From: a virus
Reading direction: 5' to 3' (one strand)
IMG/VR virus record: IMGVR_UViG_3300042397_001305
Coordinates: 1 to 64,000 of that record
Length of the DNA stretch: 64,000 nt
Shown: positions 18,361 through 31,500 of the stretch, in pieces
Layout: every line of letters begins with the position of its first letter
Position numbering within the stretch: position 1 is the stretch's first letter
Program-made: the position numbers and the translations under genes
Notes under the pieces: model-generated
Databases searched by the model: none
The model's input: only the letters and a program-made list of their open reading frames with translations
What the model was told of the DNA's origin: nothing

Positions 18361-18736
18361 TCTTTAATGTGTTTGTTGTTGAATACCCCTCGATTCTGTC
18401 AAAGAATATTACCTCTTTAACCAATTCAGAACCAATGACATTCTTATCTTTATAATCCGAACCAACAATCATAACATCAGTTTCCCAATCTTTAATTTGT
18501 CGTCTTAATTCATTATCCGTTGAAAACCCAACTACGTCATAAACATAACGGATGGATTCCATTAATTTTATTCTATCTTTCCAAGTATTAACCGGACGAC
18601 CATCTCCTTTGAATTGTTTAACCCTTGAATCTGTGTCAATGCCTACTCTAACTTTACCAAACACACTCGCAAATTTTAATAACTCAATATGTCCAATATG
18701 AAGAACATCGAATGTTCCGTTTACCCAAACTCTCAT
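18353..18736 (-). CDS. Cytidylyltransferase-family enzyme, HldE C-domain-like
   Basis: ATG at 18736 chosen because it gives MRVWVNGTFDVLHIGH with the nucleotide-binding GTFDVLHIGH at 7-16 and forms an ATGA overlap with the upstream cupin; a longer reading from 18757 would add seven residues. MIVGSDYKDKNVIGSE and EGYSTTN match the RfaE/HldE adenylyltransferase domain, which converts heptose-1-phosphate to ADP-heptose. Pairs with the kinase encoded downstream. Sugar specificity is inferred from the family and the GT9-like neighbour. Confidence 0.8.
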   Translation of the reverse strand: MRVWVNGTFDVLHIGHIELLKFASVFGKVRVGIDTDSRVKQFKGDGRPVNTWKDRIKLMESIRYVYDVVGFSTDNELRRQIKDWETDVMIVGSDYKDKNVIGSELVKEVIFFDRIEGYSTTNTLKNV

Positions 18737-19119
18737 TTTTGAGAATCTCCTTTCCATACTCTATAAGAATCACTATCTGCGTGGGTTGTGGATACCTCGA
18801 AGATTACACCATCAGATAACGCCTCTAATTGGTGGGGCTGACCAGGTCTTTGTCTAACCGTATCACCAACTTTTAATATTTTCTCAATAACCTCAGCAGT
18901 TTCAGTATCAATCCATCTATAGATAAATTCACCTTTATCAACATACCAAGTTTCATCTTTAATCATATGATAGTGCATTGAAAATTTTGCACCTTTGTCA
19001 AAGCACAATAATTTACCACAATAAAGTTCATTATTCTCAATAATGATTTCTTTACCCCATCCTTTTGGGACACAACATCCCTCACATTCAATTACATTAA
19101 TTACATTAGGTTTTTCCAT
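18733..19119 (-). CDS. Cupin-fold sugar-phosphate isomerase-like protein
   Basis: 128 residues, single cupin. KFSMHYHMIKDETWYVDKGE holds the HxHx4-6E metal site, and GDTVRQRPGQPHQLEA holds the second His. This is the pattern of the C-terminal domain of mannose-6-phosphate isomerase/GDP-mannose pyrophosphorylase and related small cupins. An unusual CEGCC occurs at residues 12-16. Overlaps the HAD gene by 19 bases and the nucleotidyltransferase by 4. Probably isomerises or epimerises a sugar in the same pathway; no activity can be assigned with certainty. Confidence 0.7.
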   Translation of the reverse strand: MEKPNVINVIECEGCCVPKGWGKEIIIENNELYCGKLLCFDKGAKFSMHYHMIKDETWYVDKGEFIYRWIDTETAEVIEKILKVGDTVRQRPGQPHQLEALSDGVIFEVSTTHADSDSYRVWKGDSQK

Positions 19120-19445
19120 TCAAAGTCCTCCCACTCGTTCATTCTGATTGCTTTATCGTCAACATAAAAGTCGGCGCTTGGTTTTCCAAAATATACCTCA
19201 TCATAAGGAACATCATATTTCTTTAACCATTCAAATAATATGGGGGATTGAACTGAGATTACTTTCCCAACATTCCCTGAGTAAGTTTGCATATTTCTCG
19301 CAGTATGGAGAATTATGTAATGTCCGTCTTTTCTTAATTTTTTTAAGGTTTCGACAGCACCTTTTTTAGGTAGAACGTCTTGGTATTGTTCACCTTCTTT
19401 TTTTAATTCAGCAATTGTTCCATCAACATCAAAACAAAATCTCAT
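19101..19445 (-). CDS. Small HAD phosphatase, capsule-biosynthesis type
   Basis: The ATG at 19445 is preferred over a TTG at 19475: it starts MRFCFDVDGTIAEL, the HAD motif I. ILHTARNMQTY is motif II and KPSADFYVDDKAIRMNEW covers motifs III/IV. At 114 residues it matches the small EcbF/BcbF-type capsule phosphatases and has no cap domain. As first gene of the sugar operon with HldE-like kinase and nucleotidyltransferase, it could play the GmhB phosphatase role between them. Part of an overlapping run of four genes. Confidence 0.75.
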   Translation of the reverse strand: MRFCFDVDGTIAELKKEGEQYQDVLPKKGAVETLKKLRKDGHYIILHTARNMQTYSGNVGKVISVQSPILFEWLKKYDVPYDEVYFGKPSADFYVDDKAIRMNEWEDFEWKNLM

Positions 19446-19489
19446 ATTATTTAACTTTGTCTTAATAATAAACAATTACGAAAAAACAT

Positions 19490-19517
19490 AAATAAAAAAC
19501 CCCACTAAAAAGTGGGG
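19490..19517 (-). terminator. Rho-independent terminator after the giant fibre gene
   Basis: Six-base stem at 19500-19505 and 19512-19517 (CCCCAC/GTGGGG) with a TTTTTTATTT run on the minus strand. It follows the stop at 19536 and separates the fibre transcript from the sugar operon. Confidence 0.8.
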
Positions 19518-19535
19518 TATGACATAATTATTATT

Positions 19536-22500
19536 CTAACAAGTCCTATCTATATGAAATGTGTAAGAATATTTTATTGTAGATGCAATTTGAGAAACCG
19601 TATTTAAACCAGCAGTAAAAAAATCAGTACAAGCAGATATAAATTCATTTTCTCCCAATGTATATGAAACCCCAAAACAAACATATCCTGCACCACCTGG
19701 ACCATCAATATATTCGTCTTGACCAATACCTAACACATCTATATTATCAAATTCACCATCCGTAACGTTATTACATCTATACAATGAGAATCCGGAACCA
19801 AAATCGTCACCTGAGCTAAAATCTGAAATCCAAGCAACACCACATAAGGTAATAACATCACCTGGGACTAAATCCATAGGTACTGGAATTAAACAATTGC
19901 TATTTTCAATAGGAATTGGGTCATTTCTTTCTTTACCAAATTGGGTTAGTACGTTAAGGTCACAAGCATCCCAACCACAGTCTTTATTACCTATATACCA
20001 TTCTGTTGAGGACTGATTTGCCCCAACTAAGAATGCTCCTGAGTGCGAAGCAATTAAGTTATACTCGTGAGTACATCCTCCACCACCTCCACCGGCAAGT
20101 CCTGAGATACCCTGTGGTCCTTGACTTCCGACAAGACCTGAAATACCACTTCTACCTGAAATTCCTGAAGTTCCGCTAGCTCCCGCAACACCATCTATAC
20201 CGTTTATCCCTGAAATACCTGAAGTTCCGTTTGAACCTGCAATACCTGAAATACCTGACGTTCCATTTGAACCCGCAGAACCTGCAATACCTGAAATACC
20301 TGACGTTCCATTTGAACCCGCAGAACCTGCAATACCTGAAATACCTGACGTTCCATTTGAACCTGCAGAACCTGCGATACCTGAAATACCTGAAGTTCCA
20401 TTCGAACCTGCTGAACCTGCGATACCTGAAATACCTGAAGTTCCATTCGAACCTGCAATACCACTAATACCACTTCTACCTGAAATACCTGAAATACCTG
20501 AAGTTCCATTCGAACCTGCTGAACCTGCTATACCTGAAATACCTGAAGTTCCATTCGAACCTGCTGAACCTGCTATACCTGAAATACCTGAAGTTCCATT
20601 CGAACCCGCAGAACCTGCGATACCTGAAATACCTGAAGTTCCATTCGAACCTGCTGAACCTGCTATACCTGAAATACCTGAAGTTCCATTCGAACCTGCA
20701 ATACCACTAATACCACTTCTACCTGATAAACCTGAAATACCTGAAGTACCGTTTGAACCTGCTATACCTGAAATACCTGAAGTTCCATTCGAACCCGCAG
20801 AACCTGCGATACCTGAAATACCTGAAGTTCCATTCGAACCCGCAGAACCTGCGATACCTGAAATACCTGAAGTTCCATTCGAACCCGCAGAACCCGCTAT
20901 ACCTGAAATACCTGAAATACCTGTTGGTCCAACAGCTCCATCTACGCCATTAACTCCGGATATCCCACTTCTACCTGAAGTTCCTGATAAACCACTTGCC
21001 CCTGAAGTTCCTGATAAACCACTAATACCTGATTGACCTGAAGTTCCTGATAAACCACTGATTCCTGATGTACCAACCAATCCTGATAATCCTGAAGTAC
21101 CACTAGCACCTGAAGTACCTGATAAACCACTAATACCTGAAGTTCCGCTAGCACCTGATAAACCACTTATACCTGAGATTCCACTTCTACCTGATAAACC
21201 ACTGATTCCTGATGTACCAACCAATCCTGATAATCCTGAAGTTCCGCTAGCACCTGAAATACCGCTAATACCAGAAGTTCCACTTAAACCACTAATACCC
21301 GAAGTTCCTGATAAACCTGAAGTTCCACTTGCACCTGAAATACCACTAATACCTGATTGACCACTAGTTCCGGATAATCCACTTAATCCTGAAATACCTG
21401 AAGTTCCAATTAATCCGCTGATACCACTTCTACCTGAAGTTCCTGATAAACCTGAAAGACCTGACTGACCTGATAAACCACTAATACCGCTTTGACCTGA
21501 AGTTCCACTTGTTCCTGATAATCCACTGATACCACTTTGACCCGAAGTTCCTGATAATCCTGAGATACCTGACGTTCCAATTAATCCGCTAATACCACTT
21601 GAACCTGACGTTCCACTTAATCCTGAAATACCCGATTGTCCGCTAGCTCCTGATAACCCTGAAGTTCCCGAAAGTCCTGATGTACCACTTAAACCACTGA
21701 TACCTGATTGTCCGCTAGTACCTGATAAACCTGAGATACCTGATGTTCCACTTGCTCCTGATAAACCTGAGATACCTGATGTTCCACTTGCTCCTGATAA
21801 TCCACTAATACCTGATTGACCTGAAGTTCCAGATAATCCTGAAATTCCGCTTTGTCCTGAGGTACCACTTGTACCTGAAAGACCCGAAGTTCCTGATAAA
21901 CCACTGATACCTGATTGACCGCTAGTCCCTGATAAACCTGAAGTTCCGCTCACCCCTGAAATACCACTAATACCTGATGTTCCAATTAATCCTGAAATAC
22001 CACTTCTACCTGATGTTCCTGATAAACCGCTGATTCCACTTTGTCCTGATGTACCTGATAAACCTGATAAACCTGAAGTTCCACTTGTACCTGAAAGACC
22101 CGAAGTTCCTGATAATCCTGAAATTCCACTTTGACCGCTAGTACCACTTAAACCACTAACACCACTTTGACCTGATGTTCCTGATAAACCTGAAGTTCCA
22201 CTAGTTCCTGAAAGACCACTTAAACCTGACTGACCTGAAGTACCTGATAATCCACTGATTCCACTTGAACCTGATGTTCCTGACAATCCTGACAATCCTG
22301 AAATACCCGATAAACCTGAAGTTCCTGATTGACCCGAAAGTCCTGATGTTCCACTTATACCTGAAACACCTGATTGGCCGCTAGTTCCTGAAAGACCTGA
22401 AGTCCCTGAGGTTCCACTTAACCCTGAAATACCACTCGTACCCGAAGTTCCCGATAATCCTGAGATTCCTGAAGTACCACTTAATCCTGAAATACCTGAT

Positions 22501-25500
22501 GTACCTGAAGTTCCTGATAAACCACTAATACCTGATTGACCTGATAATCCTGATGTTCCGCTAGTACCACTTAAACCACTAATACCACTTGAACCTGAAG
22601 TCCCTGATAATCCTGAGATACCTGATTGACCGCTAGTACCTGATAAACCTGAAGTACCACTTGTTCCTGACAATCCTGAAATTCCACTATTTCCCGATAA
22701 ACCTGAGATACCACTTCGACCACTAGTTCCTGATAATCCTGAAATACCTGATTGACCGCTAGTCCCCGATAATCCACTGATACCACTTGAACCTGATTGA
22801 CCTGAAGTTCCTGATAAACCTGAAGTTCCACTTATTCCACTGATACCTGACTGACCCGAAAGTCCTGATGTTCCACTTATACCTGAGATACCTGATTGGC
22901 CGCTAGTTCCTGATAATCCACTGATTCCACTTGAACCTGATAAACCTGATGTACCTGATGTCCCACTAGTACCACTTAATCCGCTGATTCCACTTTGACC
23001 TGAAGTCCCTGATAAACCGCTGATACCACTTTGACCACTAGTCCCTGAAAGACCTGATAACCCGCTAATACCGCTTTGTCCTGATGTTCCACTTAATCCT
23101 GAGATTCCCGATTGTCCGCTAGTTCCTGATAATCCTGATAAACCTGAAGTTCCACTTGCTCCTGAAATACCGCTAATACCTGATGTTCCAATTAATCCAC
23201 TAATACCACTTTGACCGCTTGCTCCCGATAAACCACTAATACCACTTTGACCCGAAGTTCCACTTAATCCTGAAATACCTGACTGACCTGAAGTTCCTGA
23301 TAAACCTGAAATCCCGCTAATACCTGATTGACCACTAGTCCCTGAAAGACCTGATAACCCGCTAATACCACTTTGTCCACTAGTCCCCGATAATCCTGAT
23401 GTACCACTATTTCCACTTAGACCCGATGTTCCTGATAAACCTGAAGTTCCACTTAAACCGCTGATACCTGATTGACCTGAAGTCCCTGAGGTTCCACTTA
23501 ACCCTGAAGTCCCGCTTAATCCTGAAGTCCCGCTTAATCCTGAAATACCTGATGTACCTGAAGTTCCTGATAAACCACTGATTCCACTTGAACCTGATAA
23601 ACCTGATGTCCCACTAGTACCACTCGTTCCTGAAATACCACTAATACCTGATTGACCTGATAAACCTGAAATACCGCTTTGACCTGAAGTTCCTGATAAA
23701 CCTGAGGTACCTGAAATACCGCTAATACCTGATTGACCTGAAGTACCACTAGTTCCTGATAATCCACTTATTCCGCTAGTACCACTTGTACCTGACAATC
23801 CACTTAATCCTGAAGTACCGGATGCTCCTGATAATCCACTGATTCCACTAGTCCCTGATAAACCGCTAATACCTGATTGTCCTGACGTTCCTGATAAACC
23901 ACTAATACCTGATTGACCACTAATTCCGCTCGTACCTGAAGTTCCTGATAAACCACTAGTACCACTCAATCCTGAAATACCTGATTGACCGCTAGTTCCT
24001 GATAAACCTGAAATTCCACTTGTGCCTGAAAGACCACTTATTCCACTTGAACCTGATAATCCTGATGTACCTGATGTCCCACTAGTACCACTTAATCCGC
24101 TAATACCGCTTTGACCCGAAGTACCTGATAAACCTGAAGTTCCACTTGAACCTGATAAACCACTAATACCTGATTGACCACTAGTTCCTGATAAACCTGA
24201 TGTTCCACTTAAACCGCTAATTCCACTTTGACCGCTAGTTCCTGATAATCCTGAAATACCTGATGTTCCGGATAAACCACTAATACCGCTTGTTCCTGAT
24301 GTTCCGCTTAATCCTGAGATACCTGAAGTACCACTAGTACCTGATAATCCACTTATTCCGCTGGTACCACTTGTACCTGAAAGACCACTATTTCCACTTA
24401 GACCGCTTATTCCACTTGAACCTGATAATCCTGATGTACCTGAAATACCACTTAATCCTGAAATACCTGATTGACCGCTATTTCCACTTAAACCTGAAAT
24501 ACCTGACTGACCTGAGGTTCCGCTATCTCCCGATAATCCACTAATACCGGAAGTTCCGATTAAACCTGAGATTCCCGAAGTACCCGATGTTCCACTTAAT
24601 CCTGAAATACCTGATTGACCGCTAGTTCCGGATAATCCGCTTATTCCACTTTGACCTGAATCACCTGATAATCCTGAGATACCTGACTGACCACTAGTAC
24701 CGGATGTTCCGGATAAACCTGATGTTCCACTAGCCCCTGACAATCCTGAAATACCTGATTGACCTGAAGTACCACTGTCACCACTTAACCCTGAAAGTCC
24801 TGAGATACCGGATGTTCCGCTATTCCCTGATAATCCACTAACACCACTTTGACCTGACGTTCCTGATAAACCTGAAATACCACTAGTACCGGATAACCCA
24901 CTTGAACCTGATAAACCTGACGTTCCACTATCTCCACTTAATCCACTAATACCGGATGTTCCTAAAGTACCACCTATACCACTAATACCTGATTGACCTG
25001 AAGTTCCCGATAAACCACTTAATCCGCTAATACCTGAATCTCCTGATAATCCACTTAAACCTGAAATACCACTAATACCTGAAGTCCCTGACAATCCTGA
25101 AATTCCACTGATACCTGAAAGACCACTATTACCAATTGCTCCTACCGTTGTAACAACAAATGAGTAATATGAATTACCTTCAGTATAATAAACAACTGAA
25201 TGTGACGTTGAATCATTATTACTAAGATATAACCTAGCAATCATTCTATTTGTTGGGTCAATCGTTGTTGTTGGTAAAACAAGGTCAACATTAACTTCGA
25301 CAGGTACTACGGAACTAACCCAACCAATTAATGAAATATTTGTTGATATTGTTGGCCCAATAGGTGTTCCTGCCGAATTCGCTAATTGGATTTCAACGTA
25401 AGCATCAATATCATCATTTGATGCCGGTTTTAAATAATGTAAATGAAATCTTTGTACACCTGCAGGAATTACTGCAAAACCTAATTGTGGTGTTATATAA

Positions 25501-28500
25501 TCAGCGACCAAAACATTTTGTTGGCCACTTGTTAAATTTGTTGTTAATGTTTGTGTAGTTGCCGTTGAAGGGATTCTTGATAAAACTTTATATCCTGAAA
25601 CGTCAGAATTTTGACTTTCATTAAAATAGTATGTTTGACCTGCAGTAATACCGTCTTGACCACTAATACCTGAAAGACCGCTTATCCCCGATAATCCGCT
25701 ATCACCACTTAATCCTGAAATACCTGAATCCCCCGAAAGTCCTGAAAGACCACTATCACCACTTAATCCTGAAATACCTGAGTCTCCCGATAATCCGCTA
25801 TCTCCTGATAAACCTGATGTCCCGCTATCTCCCGATAATCCACTAATACCTGAATCACCACTCAATCCGCTAATACCACTATCACCTGAAAGACCTGAAA
25901 TACCTGAATCTCCACTAAGACCGCTATCACCTGATAAACCTGATTCTCCTGACAACCCACTATCACCGGAAAGTCCTGAGTCCCCACTTAAACCTGAAAT
26001 ACCCGATGTTCCTTCAATACCGGATAAACCACTATCTCCCGATAATCCTGATATACCGCTGTCTCCTGAAATACCACTAATACCCGAATCACCACTTAAA
26101 CCTGAAATACCACTATCTCCGGAAAGACCTGAATCACCACTTAATCCTGAAAGTCCTGAAAGACCTGAGTCCCCTGATAAACCACTAATACCACTCTCAC
26201 CTGAAAGTCCTGAGTCTCCTGACAATCCACTTAATCCACTATCACCTGATAATCCTGAGTCACCGCTAATACCTGATGTCCCTTCAATACCTGAAATACC
26301 ACTATCACCACTTAAACCACTAATACCCGAATCTCCTGACAATCCTGAAAGACCACTATCTCCCGATAATCCGCTATCACCTGAAAGTCCCGATGTTCCT
26401 TCAAGACCTGAAAGTCCTGATATACCTGAATCTCCTGACAATCCTGATGTACCTTCAATACCGGAAATACCGATGTCTCCTGATAATCCACTGATACCAC
26501 TATCACCACTTAATCCGCTAATACCTGAATCTCCTGATAACCCACTTAAACCGCTATCACCTGAAATTCCACTTAAACCGCTGTCACCTGATAATCCGCT
26601 AATTCCGGAATCACCTGACAATCCTGAAAGACCACTGTCTCCTGATAAACCACTGATACCAGATGTTCCACTTAGTCCTGAGATACCTGAATCTCCACTT
26701 AATCCGCTAATACCCGAATCACCACTAAGACCGCTATCACCTGAAAGTCCTGAGTCCCCACTTAAACCTGAAATACCCGATGTTCCTTCAATACCGGATA
26801 AACCACTATCTCCGGAAAGACCACTGATACCCGATGTTCCGGATAAACCTGAAACCCCACTATTTCCACTTATCCCACTAATACCGGAAGTTCCGTTTAA
26901 TCCTGAAATTCCTGAAATACCACTTAAGGCTGCGGTTGTTAAAAGTATTGCCGAGAAATAACTAGCACTACCATTAGCACTACCATTTAAGTCAACACTA
27001 CTTGAGTGACCATTATATGCGGTGAAATCTACATAATCAGTAGACCCATTAAAGTAAATTAGTTTACTATTACCCTGACTAACACCTGTAGGTGTTGTTA
27101 TTTGATTTTGGTAAATAAATACTTGAGTACCATTTTTACGAATTTGTATGTTATATTGGTTGGTAGTAGACGTACTACCATTCCATAATACTTCTAATGT
27201 TACACTATAATAACCTGCAACCGTTGGGGTAAATCTATATGTTGATGTATTCCACCAGTTCTGTGGGTCAAAGTCATCAATAAACTGAATTACTGTGTCC
27301 GATGTTGAAGGTATTGATTGGGCTGTTGATAAGTAACCTTGAGTAACATAATTACTTTGAGTTAATCCTGTCCCGGCAAGACCTTGTAAACCACTATTTC
27401 CTGATAAACCACTTAAACCACTAATACCAGAATCACCGCTTAAACCTGAAAGTCCTGAATCTCCTGATAAACCTGAAATACCTGATGTCCCTTCAATACC
27501 ACTATCACCTGATAACCCGCTAATACCACTTAAACCTGAAAGACCCGATGTTCCTTCAATACCACTATCTCCGGATAAACCTGAGATACCACTTGAACCA
27601 TATATACCACTAATACCTGACGCTCCGTCTACACCTGCAATACCATCCGCACCTACTAAACCTGAAATACCACTATCACCACTTAACCCGCTATCACCTG
27701 AAAGACCTGAATCTCCACTTAAACCTGATAATCCTGAAATACCTGAATCTCCTGATAATCCACTATCACCTGATAAACCACTAATACCTGAATCTCCTGA
27801 TAATCCACTATCACCTGATAATCCTGAAATACCTGAATCTCCCGAAAGACCTGAGTCTCCACTTAATCCACTAATACCTGAATCACCCGACAATCCTGAA
27901 AGACCACTATCACCCGAAAGACCTGAGTCTCCCGATAATCCGCTGTCACCACTTAGTCCACTAATACCCGAATCACCACTTAATCCTGAAATACCACTGT
28001 CTCCTGATAAACCACTAATACCACTATCTCCTGAAAGACCTGAGTCTCCACTTAAACCTGAAACACCACTATCACCTGATAAACCTGAGTCACCACTTAA
28101 TCCACTAATACCTGATATACCTTCAAGTCCTGATAACCCTGAATCTCCCGATAAACCTGAAATACCTGAAATACCTGATTCGCCCGAAAGACCTGAGTCT
28201 CCACTTAAACCACTATCACCTGAAATACCTGAGTCACCTGAAAGTCCCGAAGTCCCTTCAAGACCTGAAATACCACTATCTCCCAATAATCCTGAGATAC
28301 CTGAATCACCACTTAAACCACTATCACCACTTAATCCACTAATACCTGAATCACCACTTAAACCTGAAATACCACTATCACCTGAAAGACCTGAGTCTCC
28401 CGATAAACCACTTAAACCGCTATCACCTGAAAGACCTGAGGTTCCTTCAATACCTGAAAGACCTGAATCCCCACTTAAACCGGAAATACCGCTATCACCT

Positions 28501-31500
28501 GATAATCCACTAATACCCGAATCTCCTGATAAACCACTTAAACCTGAAATACCTGAGTCTCCTGACAATCCACTAATACCACTTAAACCGGAATCACCTG
28601 ATAAACCTGAGTCACCACTTAATCCGCTAATACCAGAATCACCTAAAAGTCCGCTAATACCTGATAACCCTGATTCTCCACTTAATCCGCTATCCCCTGA
28701 TAATCCTGAGATACCTGAGTCACCTGAGATACCTGATTCACCCGAAAGTCCACTAATACCTGAATCTCCGCTTAATCCACTATCCCCGGATAAACCTGAT
28801 GTCCCTTCAAGACCTGAAAGTCCCGAAGTTCCTTCAAGACCTGATATACCTGAATCACCTGATAATCCTGAGATACCTGAGTCACCTGATAATCCTGAGT
28901 CACCTGATAATCCTGAGATACCACTATCTCCTGAAAGACCTGATATACCGCTATCACCCGATAATCCTGAAAGACCTGAATCCCCTGATAACCCACTAAT
29001 ACCCGATAGACCTGAATCACCCGATAAACCTGAATCACCTGATAGACCTGAGTCACCGGAAAGTCCACTAATACCTGAATCACCACTTAAACCACTATCA
29101 CCTGATAAACCTGAAATTCCACTTTGTCCTGAAGTTCCTGATAAACCACTTGAACCATATAAACCACTAATACCGGAAGCACCATCTACACCCGCAATAC
29201 CATCTGCACCTACTAAACCTGATATACCTGAATCACCACTTAAACCTGAGTCTCCTGAAAGACCGCTAATACCTGAGTCACCTGAAAGTCCGATATCTCC
29301 ACTTAAACCTGACATACCTTCAAGTCCTGAGATACCACTATCACCTGATAATCCTGAATCTCCGATTAATCCGCTAATACCTGAAGTCCCTTCAAGACCT
29401 GAAAGACCTGAATCTCCACTTAATCCTGAGATACCACTATCACCTGAAAGACCTGAGATACCACTATCGCCACTAATACCACTATCACCTGAAAGTCCAC
29501 TAATTCCTGATACACCATTGACTCCGGCAACGCCATTCGCACCAATTAACCCACTAATACCTGAATCTCCAATAATACCACTATAACCTGATATACCTGA
29601 AGTACCTATGTCACCTGAAAGACCCGATAATCCCGAATCTCCGATTAATCCACTCACACCTGAAATACCTTCAAGACCTGAATCACCTGATAATCCACTA
29701 TTACCTGAAAGACCTGAAAGACCTGATTCCCCCGATAAACCTGATTCACCAGAAATACCTGATATTCCTTCAAGACCTGAAATTCCTTCAAGACCCGATT
29801 CACCACTAATACCACTTAAACCACTAATACCCTCATAACCACTTAAACCTGATTCACCTGAATCACCACTTAAACCGGAAATACCGCTATCACCTGAGAT
29901 ACCTGAGATACCTGAGATACCTGATATCCCCGAACCACCAATACCTAAAGTTGTTTGAGCAAATGAATAATGTTGTTCACTTTCAGATATAAATGTTATT
30001 CTTCTAGCAACAACTAATAAGTTACTTGCTTGAACTTTAACAACTAATCTATCACTAACATTTAATGTATAACCGGTTTGGAAAATATCGCTAATCTCCA
30101 TCTGAATCAAATTACCATATCCAGTTACAAAAACAGGGTCTGATGAAAATATTAAAGTTTCAGTTGCACCTGTTGTTCTAATATAAACATCACAAAATAC
30201 TTCAAATGACGAAGATTGTAATTCTTTCGACATATGTAAGTAAAAAGACCAAAATCCTGAAGGAATTGCCGTCACCCCCGGTACACCCGGTGGAGTCATA
30301 TATGTTTGGATTGTCGCAATAGAATTACCTGCAACTAATGTTGTTGCACTAGTTTGAATTAAAGTTGCTGGAGTTGTTGAAAATTCTTTGTATGGAGACT
30401 GTGTCTCTGCCGTGTTAAAAAAGTAAATCGCCCCACCTGAACTACCATTGTTTCCTTGAATACCACTTTGTCCTGATAACCCTGAATCACCTTGTAATCC
30501 TGAGATACCAACTAAACCTGAATCACCACTTAAACCTGATGGTCCAGTACCACTTAAACCTGATAAACCTGAAGTTCCCGATATACCACTTCTTCCTGAA
30601 ATACCGCTTAAACCGGAAATACCGTTAAGTCCCGAAACTCCAACACCATTTAACCCTGAAATACCTGAAACTCCAATACCGTTAAGCCCTGAAATACCTG
30701 AAACTCCAATACCGTTAAGTCCCGAAATACCTGAGACACCAAAACCATTTAACCCTGAAATACCACGTAACCCGCTAAGACCTGAAGGACCACGTAATCC
30801 ACTAATACCTGAAATACCTCGTAACCCGCTAAGACCTGAAATACCACCACCGGATGTTATACCGGTAACAGATACTGTATTACCGTCGTTTCTATATAAA
30901 TCTAATGTTGAAGTTGCTGAGAAATAAGTACCTCCCGTAACAAATATATCTGTAGACGATGTTGCTAAAATTCTCCATCGAGCATTTGGTCGGGTTACCC
31001 CGTTTACGCCCTCAATAGTTGAACCTGTCCAAGCATTAATTAACGCTTGACCTGCAGGTGAGTTATTTTTAACTGTTGTCCCAAAATCTGAGATTACTAC
31101 AGTGTTTCCACCAATACCTGATGAAGCAAGAGCATTAGACCATAAAGTATTATAATTATCAATAGAATATTGGTAAATTTGGTTAGTTTGATAAACATAA
31201 ACCAACATACCTAAACGTCGTCTTCCCGATGAAATATTATCAGAATTTAATGTTAATGTATTAAATGAAAATGGTGAACCATTACCAATAAAGAATTGGA
31301 TTGGAATAGTGTTACCACTATTCTCAACATCACCGACGATATTAGGGGGGATTGTATAAACTAAATCATTTAGTGTATAAACCTCCATAAAACCCCCTGT
31401 ATTTAGAACACTAAAAGTTGTACCAAAGGTACTTGTACGTAATAACGATTGACTTCCAATAGAAATTAATGGGGATAATGGATTTTTATAATTTAAGTTA

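Noticed and set aside
20204-23767. Several Val/Gln/Leu-rich minus-strand ORFs in another frame
   Set aside because: Frame-shifted readings of the 9-base repeats; no start context and no independent signal.
26473-26961. Plus-strand Pro-rich 162-residue ORF, with similar ones at 29608-29838
   Set aside because: It is antisense to the Gly-X-Ser repeats of the fibre gene; open only because of the repeat composition.
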